Shown piece by piece: positions 41,854 through 50,730 of a stretch of 64,000 bases of DNA (position 1 is the first letter of the stretch; each line of letters begins with the position of its first letter). The position numbers were made by a program, and so were the translations under genes. The stretch lies in contig OX638319.1 in assembly GCA_951812655.1 (NCBI GenBank), positions 1,217,620 through 1,281,619 on the forward strand. Reading direction: 5' to 3'. The notes below the pieces were generated by a model that did not search any database, was not told where the DNA came from, and was given only the letters and a program-made list of their open reading frames with translations. This DNA comes from an uncultured Candidatus Nitrosopumilus sp. Its GTDB lineage: Archaea; Thermoproteota; Nitrososphaeria; Nitrososphaerales; Nitrosopumilaceae.

Positions 41854-43191
41854 TTAACTTTTTGGAGGAATTGCAAATTTGTTATTTGGGTCGTTGTGAT
41901 AATTCACAGGGAGCATTGCATCCTTTTGTCTGCCGGTAAGAATTCCGATAACGACGTCATCCTTTTTGATGATGTCTTCACTGATCAGCTTCCTAATTCC
42001 TACCACCGATGCACCTGATGCCATTTCACAATCAAACCCGTTGAGACCCACAACGGACATTCCATCAAGCATTTCCGAGTCTGTCACGGTAGTTACAACT
42101 CCCTTTGTATATTCCAATGCTCTCAGACCTTTCAAAATATTTGCAGGTCTGCCAATCTGAATCGCTGTTGCCTTGGTTTTTGGCTTTAACCCTTTGCTGT
42201 CTAAACTGTCATAATGCCTAGAAATCAATTCTGTATTTGGATTCCCTTTGTTCCACCTTAGCTCTTCTCCTTCAAATTTCCCATTATACAAATCAGAAAG
42301 AGTGCTGGCGCCTTCAGAATTGATGACTGCGATTCTTGGAATTTTTTTAATCCATCCCCATTCGTACAGCTCCATCAACGCTTTGCCACAGCTGGACGTG
42401 TTTCCTAACGCTCCTCCAGGATAGACAATCCAATCTGGAGATTCCCAATTCAAATACTCCAATGCTCTAAACGGAATTGTTTTTTGTCCCTCTATTCTGA
42501 ACGGATTGATGGAATTGACTGTGTATCCGTCATGGTTTTTCGCATCATCGAGCGACTCCTTAAGCGCGTCATCAAAATTTCCGTCAACTTCCACGATTTG
42601 AGCTCCGAATTGATATGCCTGACTCAATTTTCCTGGAGCTATTTGACCTGCTGGAATGTAAACGTCGCAATTAATTCCCTCATTGGCTGCAAACATGCCA
42701 GCTGATGCAGATGTGTTTCCGGTTGACGCACAAACGATTTTTTTTGCTCCGATCATCTTCGCATGTGTCACTGCCGTTACCATTCCGTTGTCTTTGAATG
42801 ATCCGCTTGGGTTGTAGCCTTCCGGTTGGAGCCATAAATTTTCATTCGAGGTGTTTATGAATTCTGCAGCCTTTGACATTCGGTATGGCTTTGATTGTCT
42901 TCCTTCTGCACCGTCTAGTGAAACAAGGTTCTTTGAACACTCTTCAAGATTTTCAGTATCTATTTGACAGAAATTTAATAATTCGCGAAATCTCCATACC
43001 CCGCTTTCGTTGAATATGCTCCCTTCGGAATTCCTTCTTTTGTAGAAAACTTCCTTCAGTTTTGTAGATGGCTTGTTTTTGTATTTCACATCTAGCATGT
43101 GACCATTTTCACATTGCACGTTGGTACTCTGAATCGGGTATTCTAATCCACATTGCGGTCCGATGCATTTGAGATATGCGTCACCTAGCAT
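41854..43191 (-). CDS. thrC: Threonine synthase
   Basis: The 445-residue PLP enzyme turns O-phosphohomoserine into threonine. An N-terminal zinc-ribbon-like region (C9, C14, C27, H31), typical of archaeal ThrC, precedes the fold type II core. K133 in YNPSGSFKDNGMV binds PLP and the phosphate-binding Ser/Gly loop lies near GGALGNTSSCGKAL. It complements ilvA at 53-54 kb in the threonine-isoleucine route. Confidence 0.93.
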   Translation of the reverse strand: MLGDAYLKCIGPQCGLEYPIQSTNVQCENGHMLDVKYKNKPSTKLKEVFYKRRNSEGSIFNESGVWRFRELLNFCQIDTENLEECSKNLVSLDGAEGRQSKPYRMSKAAEFINTSNENLWLQPEGYNPSGSFKDNGMVTAVTHAKMIGAKKIVCASTGNTSASAGMFAANEGINCDVYIPAGQIAPGKLSQAYQFGAQIVEVDGNFDDALKESLDDAKNHDGYTVNSINPFRIEGQKTIPFRALEYLNWESPDWIVYPGGALGNTSSCGKALMELYEWGWIKKIPRIAVINSEGASTLSDLYNGKFEGEELRWNKGNPNTELISRHYDSLDSKGLKPKTKATAIQIGRPANILKGLRALEYTKGVVTTVTDSEMLDGMSVVGLNGFDCEMASGASVVGIRKLISEDIIKKDDVVIGILTGRQKDAMLPVNYHNDPNNKFAIPPKS

Positions 43192-43342
43192 AGTAATTGT
43201 TGGAAATCAGTGATAATTTAAAGCAAATGTGTTAATTTCTGGCAAGAAATCTTGAAAACATGATCTTAAAGTGTAAGTTGTAAACGAAATGTTCTGAAAT
43301 TTCCTTTCCATGTGATTATTTCTTAACCTTTAGATTAGATGT

Positions 43343-43732
43343 ATGATGCAAACGATCATGGTTTCATATAATGAATATCTGAAAAAAATTCTTTCACAGA
43401 TACTTGATTCGTATCATATCCTTAGAGATATTCAGGATAAGCCTGGTGACCTAGAACGAATTCATAAAGAAATGCTCAAAATCAACGGATTCATCAAGGT
43501 GGTTGTTAACAATATAGATGAGATAAAGATCCCACAATCTGATTTCAAACCCTTGCAGATCAAGCTTGGACATTATTTGGAGAACTACTTTTTTGAAAAA
43601 GAAATTGAAACCATGGCTCCGTTGTATTCTAACGACATGCATCGGGTAAAAAACATGAGGTTGAAAATCATTGAAGCACTTGAGTACAATAGGACCATGG
43701 AGAGCTTGGAGGATCTGATTGATAAGATATGA
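43343..43732 (+). CDS. Hypothetical helical protein
   Basis: The 129-residue protein is helical throughout (YLKKILSQILDSYHILRDIQ; NYFFEKEIETMAPLYSNDMH) with no signal peptide. A Met at residue 6 (43358) is an alternative start. It overlaps the Cys-rich micro-gene at 43729 by four bases (ATGA), so the two are coupled. Confidence 0.6.
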   Translation: MMQTIMVSYNEYLKKILSQILDSYHILRDIQDKPGDLERIHKEMLKINGFIKVVVNNIDEIKIPQSDFKPLQIKLGHYLENYFFEKEIETMAPLYSNDMHRVKNMRLKIIEALEYNRTMESLEDLIDKI

Positions 43733-43836
43733 CCAAGGAAAAAAAATGTGTCTTGTGTGGTTGCAAGGATCATAGATTGCTGGGTTGTTCTAGACATGCG
43801 ATGAAAAAATGCAGCTGTTATGAAAATAAGAAATAA
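43729..43836 (+). CDS. 35-residue Cys/His-rich metal-binding micro-protein
   Basis: The peptide MTKEKKCVLCGCKDHRLLGC then SRHAMKKCSCYE has C7, C10, C12, H15, C20, H23, C28 and C30, enough for two zinc sites. Its ATG overlaps the upstream stop (ATGA). The Cys density and coupling make chance unlikely. Confidence 0.65.
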   Translation: MTKEKKCVLCGCKDHRLLGCSRHAMKKCSCYENKK

Positions 43837-43877
43837 TCTGTGAAAAATAACTATTTTAATTTAGAACCCGATCTTTC

Positions 43878-43964
43878 GTGAAAGTTCAAGCAACACTTGC
43901 ATTCTTTTTCCTTGCATTCGGCCTCTTCGTGGTGGCCGCATATGCCGCATTCACAGCTGTTTGA
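43878..43964 (+). CDS. 28-residue hydrophobic micro-protein
   Basis: A GTG-started peptide, MKVQATLAFFFLAFGLFVVA then AYAAFTAV, is a single membrane helix with one Lys at the inner end. It follows the Cys-rich micro-gene by 41 bp. It resembles tiny accessory subunits of membrane complexes, but no partner can be named. Confidence 0.45.
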   Translation: MKVQATLAFFFLAFGLFVVAAYAAFTAV

Positions 43965-44034
43965 CATGTATCACTTTAATTCATTTAGAATATAATTTAT
44001 CCCCTGATTCTCGTCAGTTTTATGCAAAATTTGG

Positions 44035-44358
44035 CTATTTCCTTGATTTTGATTTTTTTGCGGGCTTAGCCTCTAGCTCTTTCTTGATTTCATCAGCTTT
44101 GGCATCTACGGCCTTGATAATTTCTTGAATTATGCCGTCCAAATCACTGTCTTCTGCCTCTGGCTCTATCGTACTGGCAATTTCTTTAATCGTATCAGAA
44201 ATTTCAGAGCTCACGTCTTCGAAGCTTTCAGGATCTTCATATGCTGCATTATACAGGGATTTTAGGTTGTTGACATGGCCAATAACTTGTTCTGTAATCA
44301 CTATTTTGTAATCTGTACCGTTTACGTCAAACTCCTTTGAACTCATACTCGAATTCAA
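44035..44358 (-). CDS. Acidic hypothetical protein with Lys-rich end
   Basis: 107 residues (or 103 from the second Met at 44346), acidic and helical, with DTIKEIASTIEPEAEDSDLD and a short basic C-terminus (KPAKKSKSRK). The dipolar composition suggests binding to nucleic acid or a basic partner. It is downstream of the gene at 44416 on the same strand. Confidence 0.55.
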   Translation of the reverse strand: MNSSMSSKEFDVNGTDYKIVITEQVIGHVNNLKSLYNAAYEDPESFEDVSSEISDTIKEIASTIEPEAEDSDLDGIIQEIIKAVDAKADEIKKELEAKPAKKSKSRK

Positions 44359-44415
44359 TTTCTTTTGTTTATAATGTTTTTTAGATAAAAATTATGAACC
44401 TGTATTGACTCATCG

Positions 44416-44880
44416 TTAAAATATGATGTAATCAAGTGCAGAAGCATCGCTAATCAGTCTAGTATGCTTCGAACCTACAACATATCCGTTTTTTATGTCC
44501 TCTGCAGGAATCCATCGGTTGGTCGAAGAATAATGTCTTTTTTCAGCCAACTCCCGTTCAATTTCTTCAATGTCGAATTCGGCCTCTTCGACTTGTTGTG
44601 TCGTAAGATGCTTCACTGTAACGAGTATTTTTGTAACCTTTACCCTGTCTCCAAATTTCCATTTCAAAACAGGGTTCTCATCAGATACTTCCAACACCTT
44701 GATCTTCATCTGTTTCTTTCCAAATGCGTCATGGCTGATTAGTGCTCTTTCATCCGTAAATTCCTCAAAACTGACCCTTGAATTTACCTCTGCATCTGAA
44801 ACCGTCTCAAGAAGTGATTCAATATTATCACTCACGGATTCTGTTTTTGTATCTTCTTCTCCCATATCACCAATATGCAC
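44416..44880 (-). CDS. Conserved hypothetical protein beside a Hjc-like nuclease
   Basis: A 154-residue protein (149 from the Met at 44865) with an acidic N-terminus and a beta-rich core (MKIKVLEVSDENPVLKWKFG; VTKILVTVKHLTTQQVEEAE). It is 26 bp downstream of the Hjc-like gene and probably co-transcribed. An OB-like fold is possible but not demonstrated. Confidence 0.6.
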   Translation of the reverse strand: MHIGDMGEEDTKTESVSDNIESLLETVSDAEVNSRVSFEEFTDERALISHDAFGKKQMKIKVLEVSDENPVLKWKFGDRVKVTKILVTVKHLTTQQVEEAEFDIEEIERELAEKRHYSSTNRWIPAEDIKNGYVVGSKHTRLISDASALDYIIF

Positions 44881-44906
44881 CTTATACTTAAAAACGATTT
44901 GAAAGT

Positions 44907-45548
44907 CTACTTCAATTTGGCACTAGATCTCTGTTTTGTTTTAAACGGCATGACGCATTCTTTGAGATGCAGTTCCTCTCTGACTCCGTCTCTTTTCACA
45001 AAAACTTTTCCATCATACCTGCAAACGCAATCTGTGATGTACGACGCATCATCCCAAATCTTAAAGAATTCTCGCAATTCCCTGTTCTCATATTTTCCTA
45101 TCCCTATTCTTTTTTTTGACAGGAACTTGAATGCCAATATAACGTTTTTTTCCTTGTAGATGTCAAATGTTTTGATCCATGACATGCATCTCTCTATCTG
45201 ATCAGCAGGTACTGGAAGTGATGTACTAGTTCCGGACTTAGCCTCAATTGTGTAAATTGTACTCTCAGCATTGTTTACTGCTAGTACGTCGGGCAATGCA
45301 ATGCTTGGTGAGCCTAGTCTGAATGCCTTCCAGTTTGATGACTTGTTGAATCTTTTGACTAGGGTATCTTCCCATTGATAACCTCTTTGCCTACGGGTCT
45401 TTGCAGCTTTTTGATTGTTCTTTTTTGATTTTTTTCTTTTAGTTGTTGTCAATGTAGACGTTTTGCCACTCATTAATCTGATATTCCTATTGTCAAATAT
45501 ACTAAAGTAGGGTATAATACAATAACTTTTTTCGCTTCCTTTAGACAT
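44907..45548 (-). CDS. Holliday-junction resolvase-like PD-(D/E)xK nuclease (Hjc type)
   Basis: The 213-residue frame contains a Hjc-like core from about residue 53: RQRGYQWEDTLVKRF with E60, then LPDVLAV with D87 and YTIEAKSGTS with E102-x-K104. Those are the catalytic residues of archaeal Holliday-junction resolvases, which cut four-way junctions in recombination. The first 26 residues are unusual; a Met at 45470 gives a 187-residue protein with a basic N-terminus and is the more likely start. Confidence 0.8.
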   Translation of the reverse strand: MSKGSEKSYCIIPYFSIFDNRNIRLMSGKTSTLTTTKRKKSKKNNQKAAKTRRQRGYQWEDTLVKRFNKSSNWKAFRLGSPSIALPDVLAVNNAESTIYTIEAKSGTSTSLPVPADQIERCMSWIKTFDIYKEKNVILAFKFLSKKRIGIGKYENRELREFFKIWDDASYITDCVCRYDGKVFVKRDGVREELHLKECVMPFKTKQRSSAKLK

Positions 45549-45581
45549 TTTAAAATCACCCTTGATAGGAATTTCCCATAC

Positions 45582-45788
45582 ATGGTATCTACCGAAATCA
45601 TTCTTGAAAAGCTACTGGAAAAAAGAGATTGGCATCTAAACATGCTGAAAAACCTTGAATTTGAATTGGTACTGGAACCAACTGAAAAGGAAGTAGACGA
45701 AATCAAAAAACTAAAACTTGATGCCATAGAACAATTAAAAAAAATTGAGCAAGAAATTGCATTTCTCTCATCGCAAAATTTGACATAA
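45582..45788 (+). CDS. Small coiled-coil protein
   Basis: A 68-residue Lys/Glu/Leu-rich helical hairpin (EKLLEKRDWHLNMLKNLEFE; IKKLKLDAIEQLKKIEQEIA) with regular heptads. It is divergent from the Hjc-like gene and precedes the methyltransferase-like gene by 40 bp. Function unknown. Confidence 0.6.
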   Translation: MVSTEIILEKLLEKRDWHLNMLKNLEFELVLEPTEKEVDEIKKLKLDAIEQLKKIEQEIAFLSSQNLT

Positions 45789-45828
45789 CCTTCAATGAGT
45801 TTATCTGGCCCGTCTATTTACTGGAAAT

Positions 45829-46656
45829 ATGTTTGATGCTCTGGTGAAAAATCTGGTCAGGGTAAAACAGGATTTTGCAAAAAAATACACTGGAAGTGCA
45901 CACATTCAGGAAGTACTACCTACCAACGTTTCTGATGAATTTGATATAGACACTGTTCACTTAAAATCACTTCATGATTTTGCTCAGAAGAATCCCATTT
46001 ACTTTAACTCCTATGAGGATGAATTTTTCGGTGTCTCGTGTATTGTGTATGAAGGCGATATCAATGAGTATTGGCTAAACAGTATCAAACACGGTTCAAG
46101 CTGTCAACCATTTTATCCTACTTGGATAATGTCTGCATTCATTATGGCGCTTTTTGCGAAACAGTTTGGATATGCGGAATTAATAGATATAGGTTCAGGA
46201 GATGGGAGAATTGCGTATTGTGGAAACATCTTGGGATTGGCATCCTACAGCGTTGAAATAGATGAAGTGTTGGTAGATCTTCAAAAAACAATATCTGCGA
46301 ATACAAATCAAAATTTTAACCCCGTCTGCACTGATGCTTTGGAATATGATTACTCTTCGCTGAACCTAAAACACCCTGCTTTTTTTATCGGCGGCCTTGC
46401 ACAGATGGGGGGAGACATTCTGGCTACTGGAATAATAGAAAAAATAGATTCCATTCAAAACCTAAAAAACAACACTGGGCTGGTGTTCACTGGTACTGAT
46501 GCCAAGCGAAATCTTTCGGGAAATTTAGAAAACGGGGGATGGGGCACGTTGATTGAGAGGCATCATCTGGATGTGATGAAGACTGTGTCATTACCCACAA
46601 TTTGGACTTTTGATCAATTGGCTGAAACCCCCTACATCTATACGAAATTCAAATGA
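45829..46656 (+). CDS. Class I SAM-dependent methyltransferase-like protein
   Basis: The 275-residue protein has a Rossmann-fold motif I (AELIDIGSGDGRIAY), an acidic motif II (SYSVEIDEVLVDL) and motif for the adenine pocket (CTDALEYDYSS). The downstream part departs from common methyltransferases (FFIGGLAQMGGDILATGIIE, no NPPY), so the substrate and even activity are uncertain. The start is isolated by a short gap. Confidence 0.75.
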   Translation: MFDALVKNLVRVKQDFAKKYTGSAHIQEVLPTNVSDEFDIDTVHLKSLHDFAQKNPIYFNSYEDEFFGVSCIVYEGDINEYWLNSIKHGSSCQPFYPTWIMSAFIMALFAKQFGYAELIDIGSGDGRIAYCGNILGLASYSVEIDEVLVDLQKTISANTNQNFNPVCTDALEYDYSSLNLKHPAFFIGGLAQMGGDILATGIIEKIDSIQNLKNNTGLVFTGTDAKRNLSGNLENGGWGTLIERHHLDVMKTVSLPTIWTFDQLAETPYIYTKFK

Positions 46657-46957
46657 TCTGAAAAAAATGATCTCCGTTTTTTATCCCACACTTAGAAATT
46701 TTCACCGTCTGCCCTATTTTTGGAGTCTTTGAGATTTTTGCAATAATCCTAACTATCTCAAAAAATTCTACCATGCAGAAATAATGTTCTCCTTGCTTGG
46801 AGAATTCTATGATTTTTCCATCCCCTGTGATCTGTTTTAGAGAAATTGTTCCAAAGCAATGGCTGCAAAATTCTGCTGGTGGCCAGGTAATTTTTTTGCA
46901 CTTCTCACATTCGGGAATGCAGAATTTCCCATTTGACAATTCTGTTTCAAAATTCAT
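46649..46957 (-). CDS. OB-fold/zinc-ribbon acyl-CoA-associated protein (DUF35)
   Basis: The 102-residue protein has a rubredoxin-like zinc knuckle (C17-x2-C20, C31-x2-C34 in CEKCKKITWPPAEFCSHC) and an OB strand region (GDGKIIEFSKQGEHYFCMVEF). DUF35 proteins bind thiolase-family partners and channel CoA intermediates. It overlaps the thiolase gene by four bases, so it almost certainly pairs with it. Confidence 0.9.
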   Translation of the reverse strand: MNFETELSNGKFCIPECEKCKKITWPPAEFCSHCFGTISLKQITGDGKIIEFSKQGEHYFCMVEFFEIVRIIAKISKTPKIGQTVKISKCGIKNGDHFFQII

Positions 46958-48063
46958 TTTTCAAGTATTAGTACTGTGGAAGAAGTGGCAGCAGCTGACA
47001 TGTTGTGAACCAATCCGACGCTTGCACCATCTACCTGTCGTCTACCTGCCTCTGTTTGAAGCTGTTGTGATATTTCTATGGTTTGTGCAATGCCTGTGGC
47101 TCCTAGTGGATGTCCACATCCGATAAGACCTCCTCTGGGATTAATTTTAAAATCATCCGTACCGTTCATTTCGTTGATTGTTTTCATTCCTTCTCCTGCA
47201 TTAGAAAATCCCAGTGATTCCAACGCCATGGGTTCACAAACAGTAAACGCATCGTGAATTTCAGCTACGTCCACGTCTTGTATTTCCTTGTTCGCCATTT
47301 TTAATGCCGCTCTTCCTGCTAATTTGGTAGATTCCATTGAACTGAATGAAGAATTTTTTGTAAAACTTGCAGATGTGGTCATCTGCCCTATTCCTGTTAT
47401 CCATGTGGGGTTGGATGTGATTTTTTTTGTCATTTCTTCTGATGCCAAAATAATGGATGCCCCTCCCGTGCAGGGTCTTGAACAATCTAATAATCTGAGA
47501 TCATCTGTCAGTTTTTTAGATGTCATGACTTCCTGAATTGAATACGTTTTGTTTGATAATGCGTTGGGGTTTTCTTTAGCATGCTTGTGATTTTTTACTG
47601 AGACCGATGCAAGCTGTTCATCTGAAATCAAATATTTGCGCTTGTAAGATTTTGCAAAAATAGATGCCCAAAAAATGGGATGTTTGAACTCTCCCCTAGA
47701 ATTGTCCCACTGCAATATCTGACCCGGACTGTCATATCTTTCTGCTCCCGACACTAGTACCATATCAGCTAAACCCGATGCAATATACGAGTACGCTGAA
47801 ACGATTGAATTGGTGCCTGAATTGCAAAGACTTTCTATGGAATGTGCAATTTTCGGTTTGATTCCTGCTGATTCGGAAAGAATGGGTGAAAGATATTTTG
47901 ACTCATTGTTAGTTGAAACCAATACCGAGTCCACGTGCTCCTTGTCCAGTTCAGAATTATTTTCAAAGAGTTTTTTTACGGATTTCAACAAAACAGTTTC
48001 TATTTTTTCATCTGACCTGGAGAACTGTGTGATTCCATGCCCTACAATTCCAACTTTTTTCAT
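46954..48063 (-). CDS. Thiolase-family acetyl-CoA acetyltransferase
   Basis: The 369-residue thiolase has the nucleophile C80 in ESLCNSGTNSIVSAY, the HDAFTVCEPMALE segment and the base motif GCGHPLGATGIAQ. It belongs to the SCP-x-like group that pairs with DUF35 proteins. It may condense or cleave acetoacetyl-CoA, for example at the end of the 3-hydroxypropionate/4-hydroxybutyrate cycle or as supply for HMG-CoA synthase. It follows the LLM gene by three bases. Confidence 0.9.
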   Translation of the reverse strand: MKKVGIVGHGITQFSRSDEKIETVLLKSVKKLFENNSELDKEHVDSVLVSTNNESKYLSPILSESAGIKPKIAHSIESLCNSGTNSIVSAYSYIASGLADMVLVSGAERYDSPGQILQWDNSRGEFKHPIFWASIFAKSYKRKYLISDEQLASVSVKNHKHAKENPNALSNKTYSIQEVMTSKKLTDDLRLLDCSRPCTGGASIILASEEMTKKITSNPTWITGIGQMTTSASFTKNSSFSSMESTKLAGRAALKMANKEIQDVDVAEIHDAFTVCEPMALESLGFSNAGEGMKTINEMNGTDDFKINPRGGLIGCGHPLGATGIAQTIEISQQLQTEAGRRQVDGASVGLVHNMSAAATSSTVLILEK

Positions 48064-48066
48064 GAT

Positions 48067-49029
48067 TCAGTTCAGAAATGTCTCTTTGAATAATTTGAAT
48101 GATTCTGATACATCTCCTACAGGGTTGAACTGAAAAATAGGTTGAGTTATGCCTGTGCTTTCGAAGTTGCCCACATGCTTTTTGCATTCTTCCGGTGTGC
48201 CACATATTGCAAGAGACTTGAGCATGGAATCACTAACAAGTGAGTGATTGATTTTGAATCCTGATTTTTTAAACTCTTCAAAAATATTCTTCGTTTCTGA
48301 ATTGAAACCATTTTTTTCCAAAAATTCTCTGTATACCTTTCCAACTGAAATGTAGAATGCCACCGTTTTCTTTGCTCGCTCAATTGCAATTTCGGCATCA
48401 TCTGACACGCATGTGATGATCTGGCATGCCACGTCGATCTTTTTGATTGACTGCATTCGGGCAATGGTCTCTTTCATTTCGTTGATTGGCCTGAGATAAA
48501 AAATTACGCCATCTCCAATCTCCCACGCCAGTTTCACCATTTTCTTGTTTACCGCTGCAAGATATATCGGAATGGATTCTCTTTTTGGTTTGATCAGCAA
48601 TGTAAAGTTCTTTAAATCAAAAATCTCTCCGTTGTATGTGATTTGTTTTCCAGATAAAACAAGTCGAATTATTTCTACATACTCCTTCATCCTTTGAAGT
48701 GGTTTTTCAAACTTGTATCCATGAAACGTTTCAACTATTGGTGGACTGCTGGTACCTAGACCCAGTATTAGTCTTCCATCAGATAGTGTATCTACTGTAG
48801 CTGCACCCATGGCTATGGTTGATGGACTTCTTGAATAGATGTTGATGATTGACGAGCCTATTTTTTGATTGTATGTTTTGTTTGATATTGCACTAAGCAT
48901 TGAAAAATTCTCCATCCCCCAAGTTTCAGGTACCCACAATGTTTCAGTTTTTGTTTTTGAGATGATCTCTGAGCATCTTAACACCTCGTTAATTGATAGT
49001 AATGAGCCCAGGCTACACGCAATTTTCAT
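48067..49029 (-). CDS. LLM-class (luciferase-like) F420-dependent oxidoreductase
   Basis: The 320-residue TIM-barrel protein has the 5,10-methylene-tetrahydromethanopterin reductase pattern: TLWVPETWGMENFSMLSAIS, VDTLSDGRLILGLGTSSPP, then KPKRESIPIYLAAVNKKMV and IGDGVIFYLRPI. It likely transfers hydride with F420. Co-transcription with a thiolase and DUF35 protein is odd for a MER homologue and suggests a CoA- or lipid-linked substrate. Confidence 0.88.
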   Translation of the reverse strand: MKIACSLGSLLSINEVLRCSEIISKTKTETLWVPETWGMENFSMLSAISNKTYNQKIGSSIINIYSRSPSTIAMGAATVDTLSDGRLILGLGTSSPPIVETFHGYKFEKPLQRMKEYVEIIRLVLSGKQITYNGEIFDLKNFTLLIKPKRESIPIYLAAVNKKMVKLAWEIGDGVIFYLRPINEMKETIARMQSIKKIDVACQIITCVSDDAEIAIERAKKTVAFYISVGKVYREFLEKNGFNSETKNIFEEFKKSGFKINHSLVSDSMLKSLAICGTPEECKKHVGNFESTGITQPIFQFNPVGDVSESFKLFKETFLN

Positions 49030-49045
49030 AAAGATTGTATATTTC

Positions 49046-49276
49046 GTGAATATTCTAGTGTTCTGTTTTAGTAGTGGGTTAACTTTCGTTGAGCCTGAGT
49101 ATTATCAGATTGTTCATAAATCAACGGTATTGAATACCCAAACAATTCCTGAAAATGATTCTGAAGAGCCGACATTTTGGAACATTGCGACAAAGTATGC
49201 TTCAATTAGTCAGGATGTTCCATTTGTAGAAGAAGTTGCTTACATGATGGTCACCTTGCATAGAACAGGCGCATAA
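49046..49276 (+). CDS. Hypothetical 76-residue protein
   Basis: From a GTG at 49046, the product has a short hydrophobic start (NILVFCFSSGLTFVEPEYYQ) and a polar rest. The frame stays open upstream across the LLM gene on the opposite strand, so only this downstream part is plausible. Moderate coding character; function unknown. Confidence 0.4.
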   Translation: MNILVFCFSSGLTFVEPEYYQIVHKSTVLNTQTIPENDSEEPTFWNIATKYASISQDVPFVEEVAYMMVTLHRTGA

Positions 49277-49286
49277 GGTAGGAGAA

Positions 49287-49955
49287 TTACCTAATAATCT
49301 CTTTTATTTTCAATGAACACTCTTCAATGTCTTTGAATGAGTCGATGGAATACCATTTTGTGTTTTTGAATTTGACGATTCTAAGTTCTCCTTTTTTTGC
49401 ATAATGAGGAAAAACCGTTTTCTCTATATCTCCTTTGTCGGGCAGACTCTTTAGAATATTTTTATCAAGGAAATAGATGCCTGCGTTCATCCACAAGTTT
49501 GGGATCTCTTTTTTCTCCTTGAATTTGGTAACTCTGTCGTCATCCGTTTCCAAAATACCATACTTAGTTCTCAATTCCACTGATGCAATTGAATTCTGTT
49601 TTGTCTGAATTTTTTTAAGATCAATATCCGTAATGATGTCTCCGTTTATGACAAAAAATGAAGAATCTTTTATCATCTTTCCAGCTTTTTTGATTGCGCC
49701 GCCTGTACCCAACGGGGATTTTTCAACTGAGAATTTTACCCTCATTCCCAGTTCTTTCATACTCAGATAGTTTTCGATCATATCCTTCTTGTATCCAGTA
49801 CAAACTATCACTTCGGTAATTCCGTGTTTTTTAAGATATTTTATTTGCCATTCTATTATCGGTACGTTGTTAATCGGTACGAGAGGTTTTGGAACATAGT
49901 CGGTGATGGGCCTTAACCTTTTGCCTCTTCCTCCTGCCAGGATGATTGCTTTCAC
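49287..49955 (-). CDS. Sugar-phosphate nucleotidyltransferase
   Basis: From the GTG at 49955 the 222-residue protein begins MKAIILAGGRGKRLRPITDY, the nucleotide-binding signature GGxGxRLxP, followed by KPLVPINNVPIIEWQI and FFVINGDIITDIDL (the metal-binding GD). It makes NDP-sugars for glycan or S-layer glycosylation. The longer frame to 50015 adds residues that are not family-like. It lies alone. Confidence 0.9.
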   Translation of the reverse strand: MKAIILAGGRGKRLRPITDYVPKPLVPINNVPIIEWQIKYLKKHGITEVIVCTGYKKDMIENYLSMKELGMRVKFSVEKSPLGTGGAIKKAGKMIKDSSFFVINGDIITDIDLKKIQTKQNSIASVELRTKYGILETDDDRVTKFKEKKEIPNLWMNAGIYFLDKNILKSLPDKGDIEKTVFPHYAKKGELRIVKFKNTKWYSIDSFKDIEECSLKIKEIIR

Positions 49956-50061
49956 TAGTGCAACTTGGGTTCTAGAGTATATAATAACTAAAAACTGCCG
50001 ATTTAAAACCATCATCTAATTCAGAATGTCCAATTCCTGTTTTGATGCAAACTGATGAGAA

Positions 50062-50238
50062 TCACCTCAAAGTAAATCTCTTCAGCTTCTTTGGGGCTTT
50101 TTTCCTCTCATGTTCCACAATTTGTTGATTTACAGATTTCTCTATTTATCTATGAATACTCCATATGTGTTTCTGTAGTGCAGATGCATCATGAAATTCT
50201 TTTCCACATAACCTGCAGATATTTTCATTGAATCTCAT
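50062..50238 (-). CDS. Single C2H2 zinc-finger gene interrupted by an in-frame TAA
   Basis: Bases 50146-50238 encode 30 residues, MRFNENICRLCGKEFHDASA onward, with a perfect finger C8-x2-C11-x12-H24-x4-H29. A TAA follows right after the finger, yet the same frame continues for 27 more codons with a basic, protein-like tail (SVNQQIVEHERKKAPKKLKR) to a TGA at 50062. Other finger genes here have such a tail. Either the gene has a recent nonsense mutation, the finger alone is made, or the stop is read through. Confidence 0.6.
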
Positions 50239-50351
50239 TATCTCTGTACCTCAAACAAAGACTAGATTTCAATCTTGCATAATTCTGATTGCGTTTATGT
50301 CTGTAAATCATGTTGACTATGTTGCCATAGGTTAATTTCATTTCTAGACAA

Positions 50352-50591
50352 TTATTTTTTTTTGAGATCTTCTTTCTCGTCATCAGCTAGGTTGTCCATC
50401 TTCTTGGCAAATTCATTATAGATTTTTTCTAGCTCTTTTAAGGGCATTTCTATTCCGAGTATCTTCATAGTCTTGTTCCACGATTCGATATATTTTTCAT
50501 CATCTAATCCTTTTCCCAACGTCTCTGCGATAGAATGGATTCCTTCTGTTTTACCTAGCGCGTAAATTGCAATATCTTTGTCACTTAGCAT
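50352..50591 (-). CDS. Small hypothetical helical protein
   Basis: A 79-residue acidic helical protein (DIAIYALGKTEGIHSIAETL; MPLKELEKIYNEFAKKMDNL) with a Lys-rich end. It starts three bases after the stop of the Cys-rich gene at 50595, so they share a transcript. Confidence 0.6.
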   Translation of the reverse strand: MLSDKDIAIYALGKTEGIHSIAETLGKGLDDEKYIESWNKTMKILGIEMPLKELEKIYNEFAKKMDNLADDEKEDLKKK

Positions 50592-50594
50592 TGA

Positions 50595-50720
50595 TCATTC
50601 ACTTTCTGTTAGATAGTAATGTAATTCCGTATAGCATTCCACGCAATACTCTTCAAAATTGGTATGGTCGCAGTCGTAAACTTTATTCACATCGTTTTCG
50701 CATTTTGTGCAGGTTGGCAT
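50595..50720 (-). CDS. 41-residue Cys-rich metal-binding mini-protein
   Basis: The ORF MPTCTKCENDVNKVYDCDHT onward has C4, C7, C17, H19, C26 and C29, fitting a small zinc ribbon (CxxC ... CxxC). It sits between two same-strand genes with gaps of 3 and 10 bases. Clear residue pattern; role unknown. Confidence 0.68.
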   Translation of the reverse strand: MPTCTKCENDVNKVYDCDHTNFEEYCVECYTELHYYLTESE

Positions 50721-50730
50721 TTTTGTCCCT

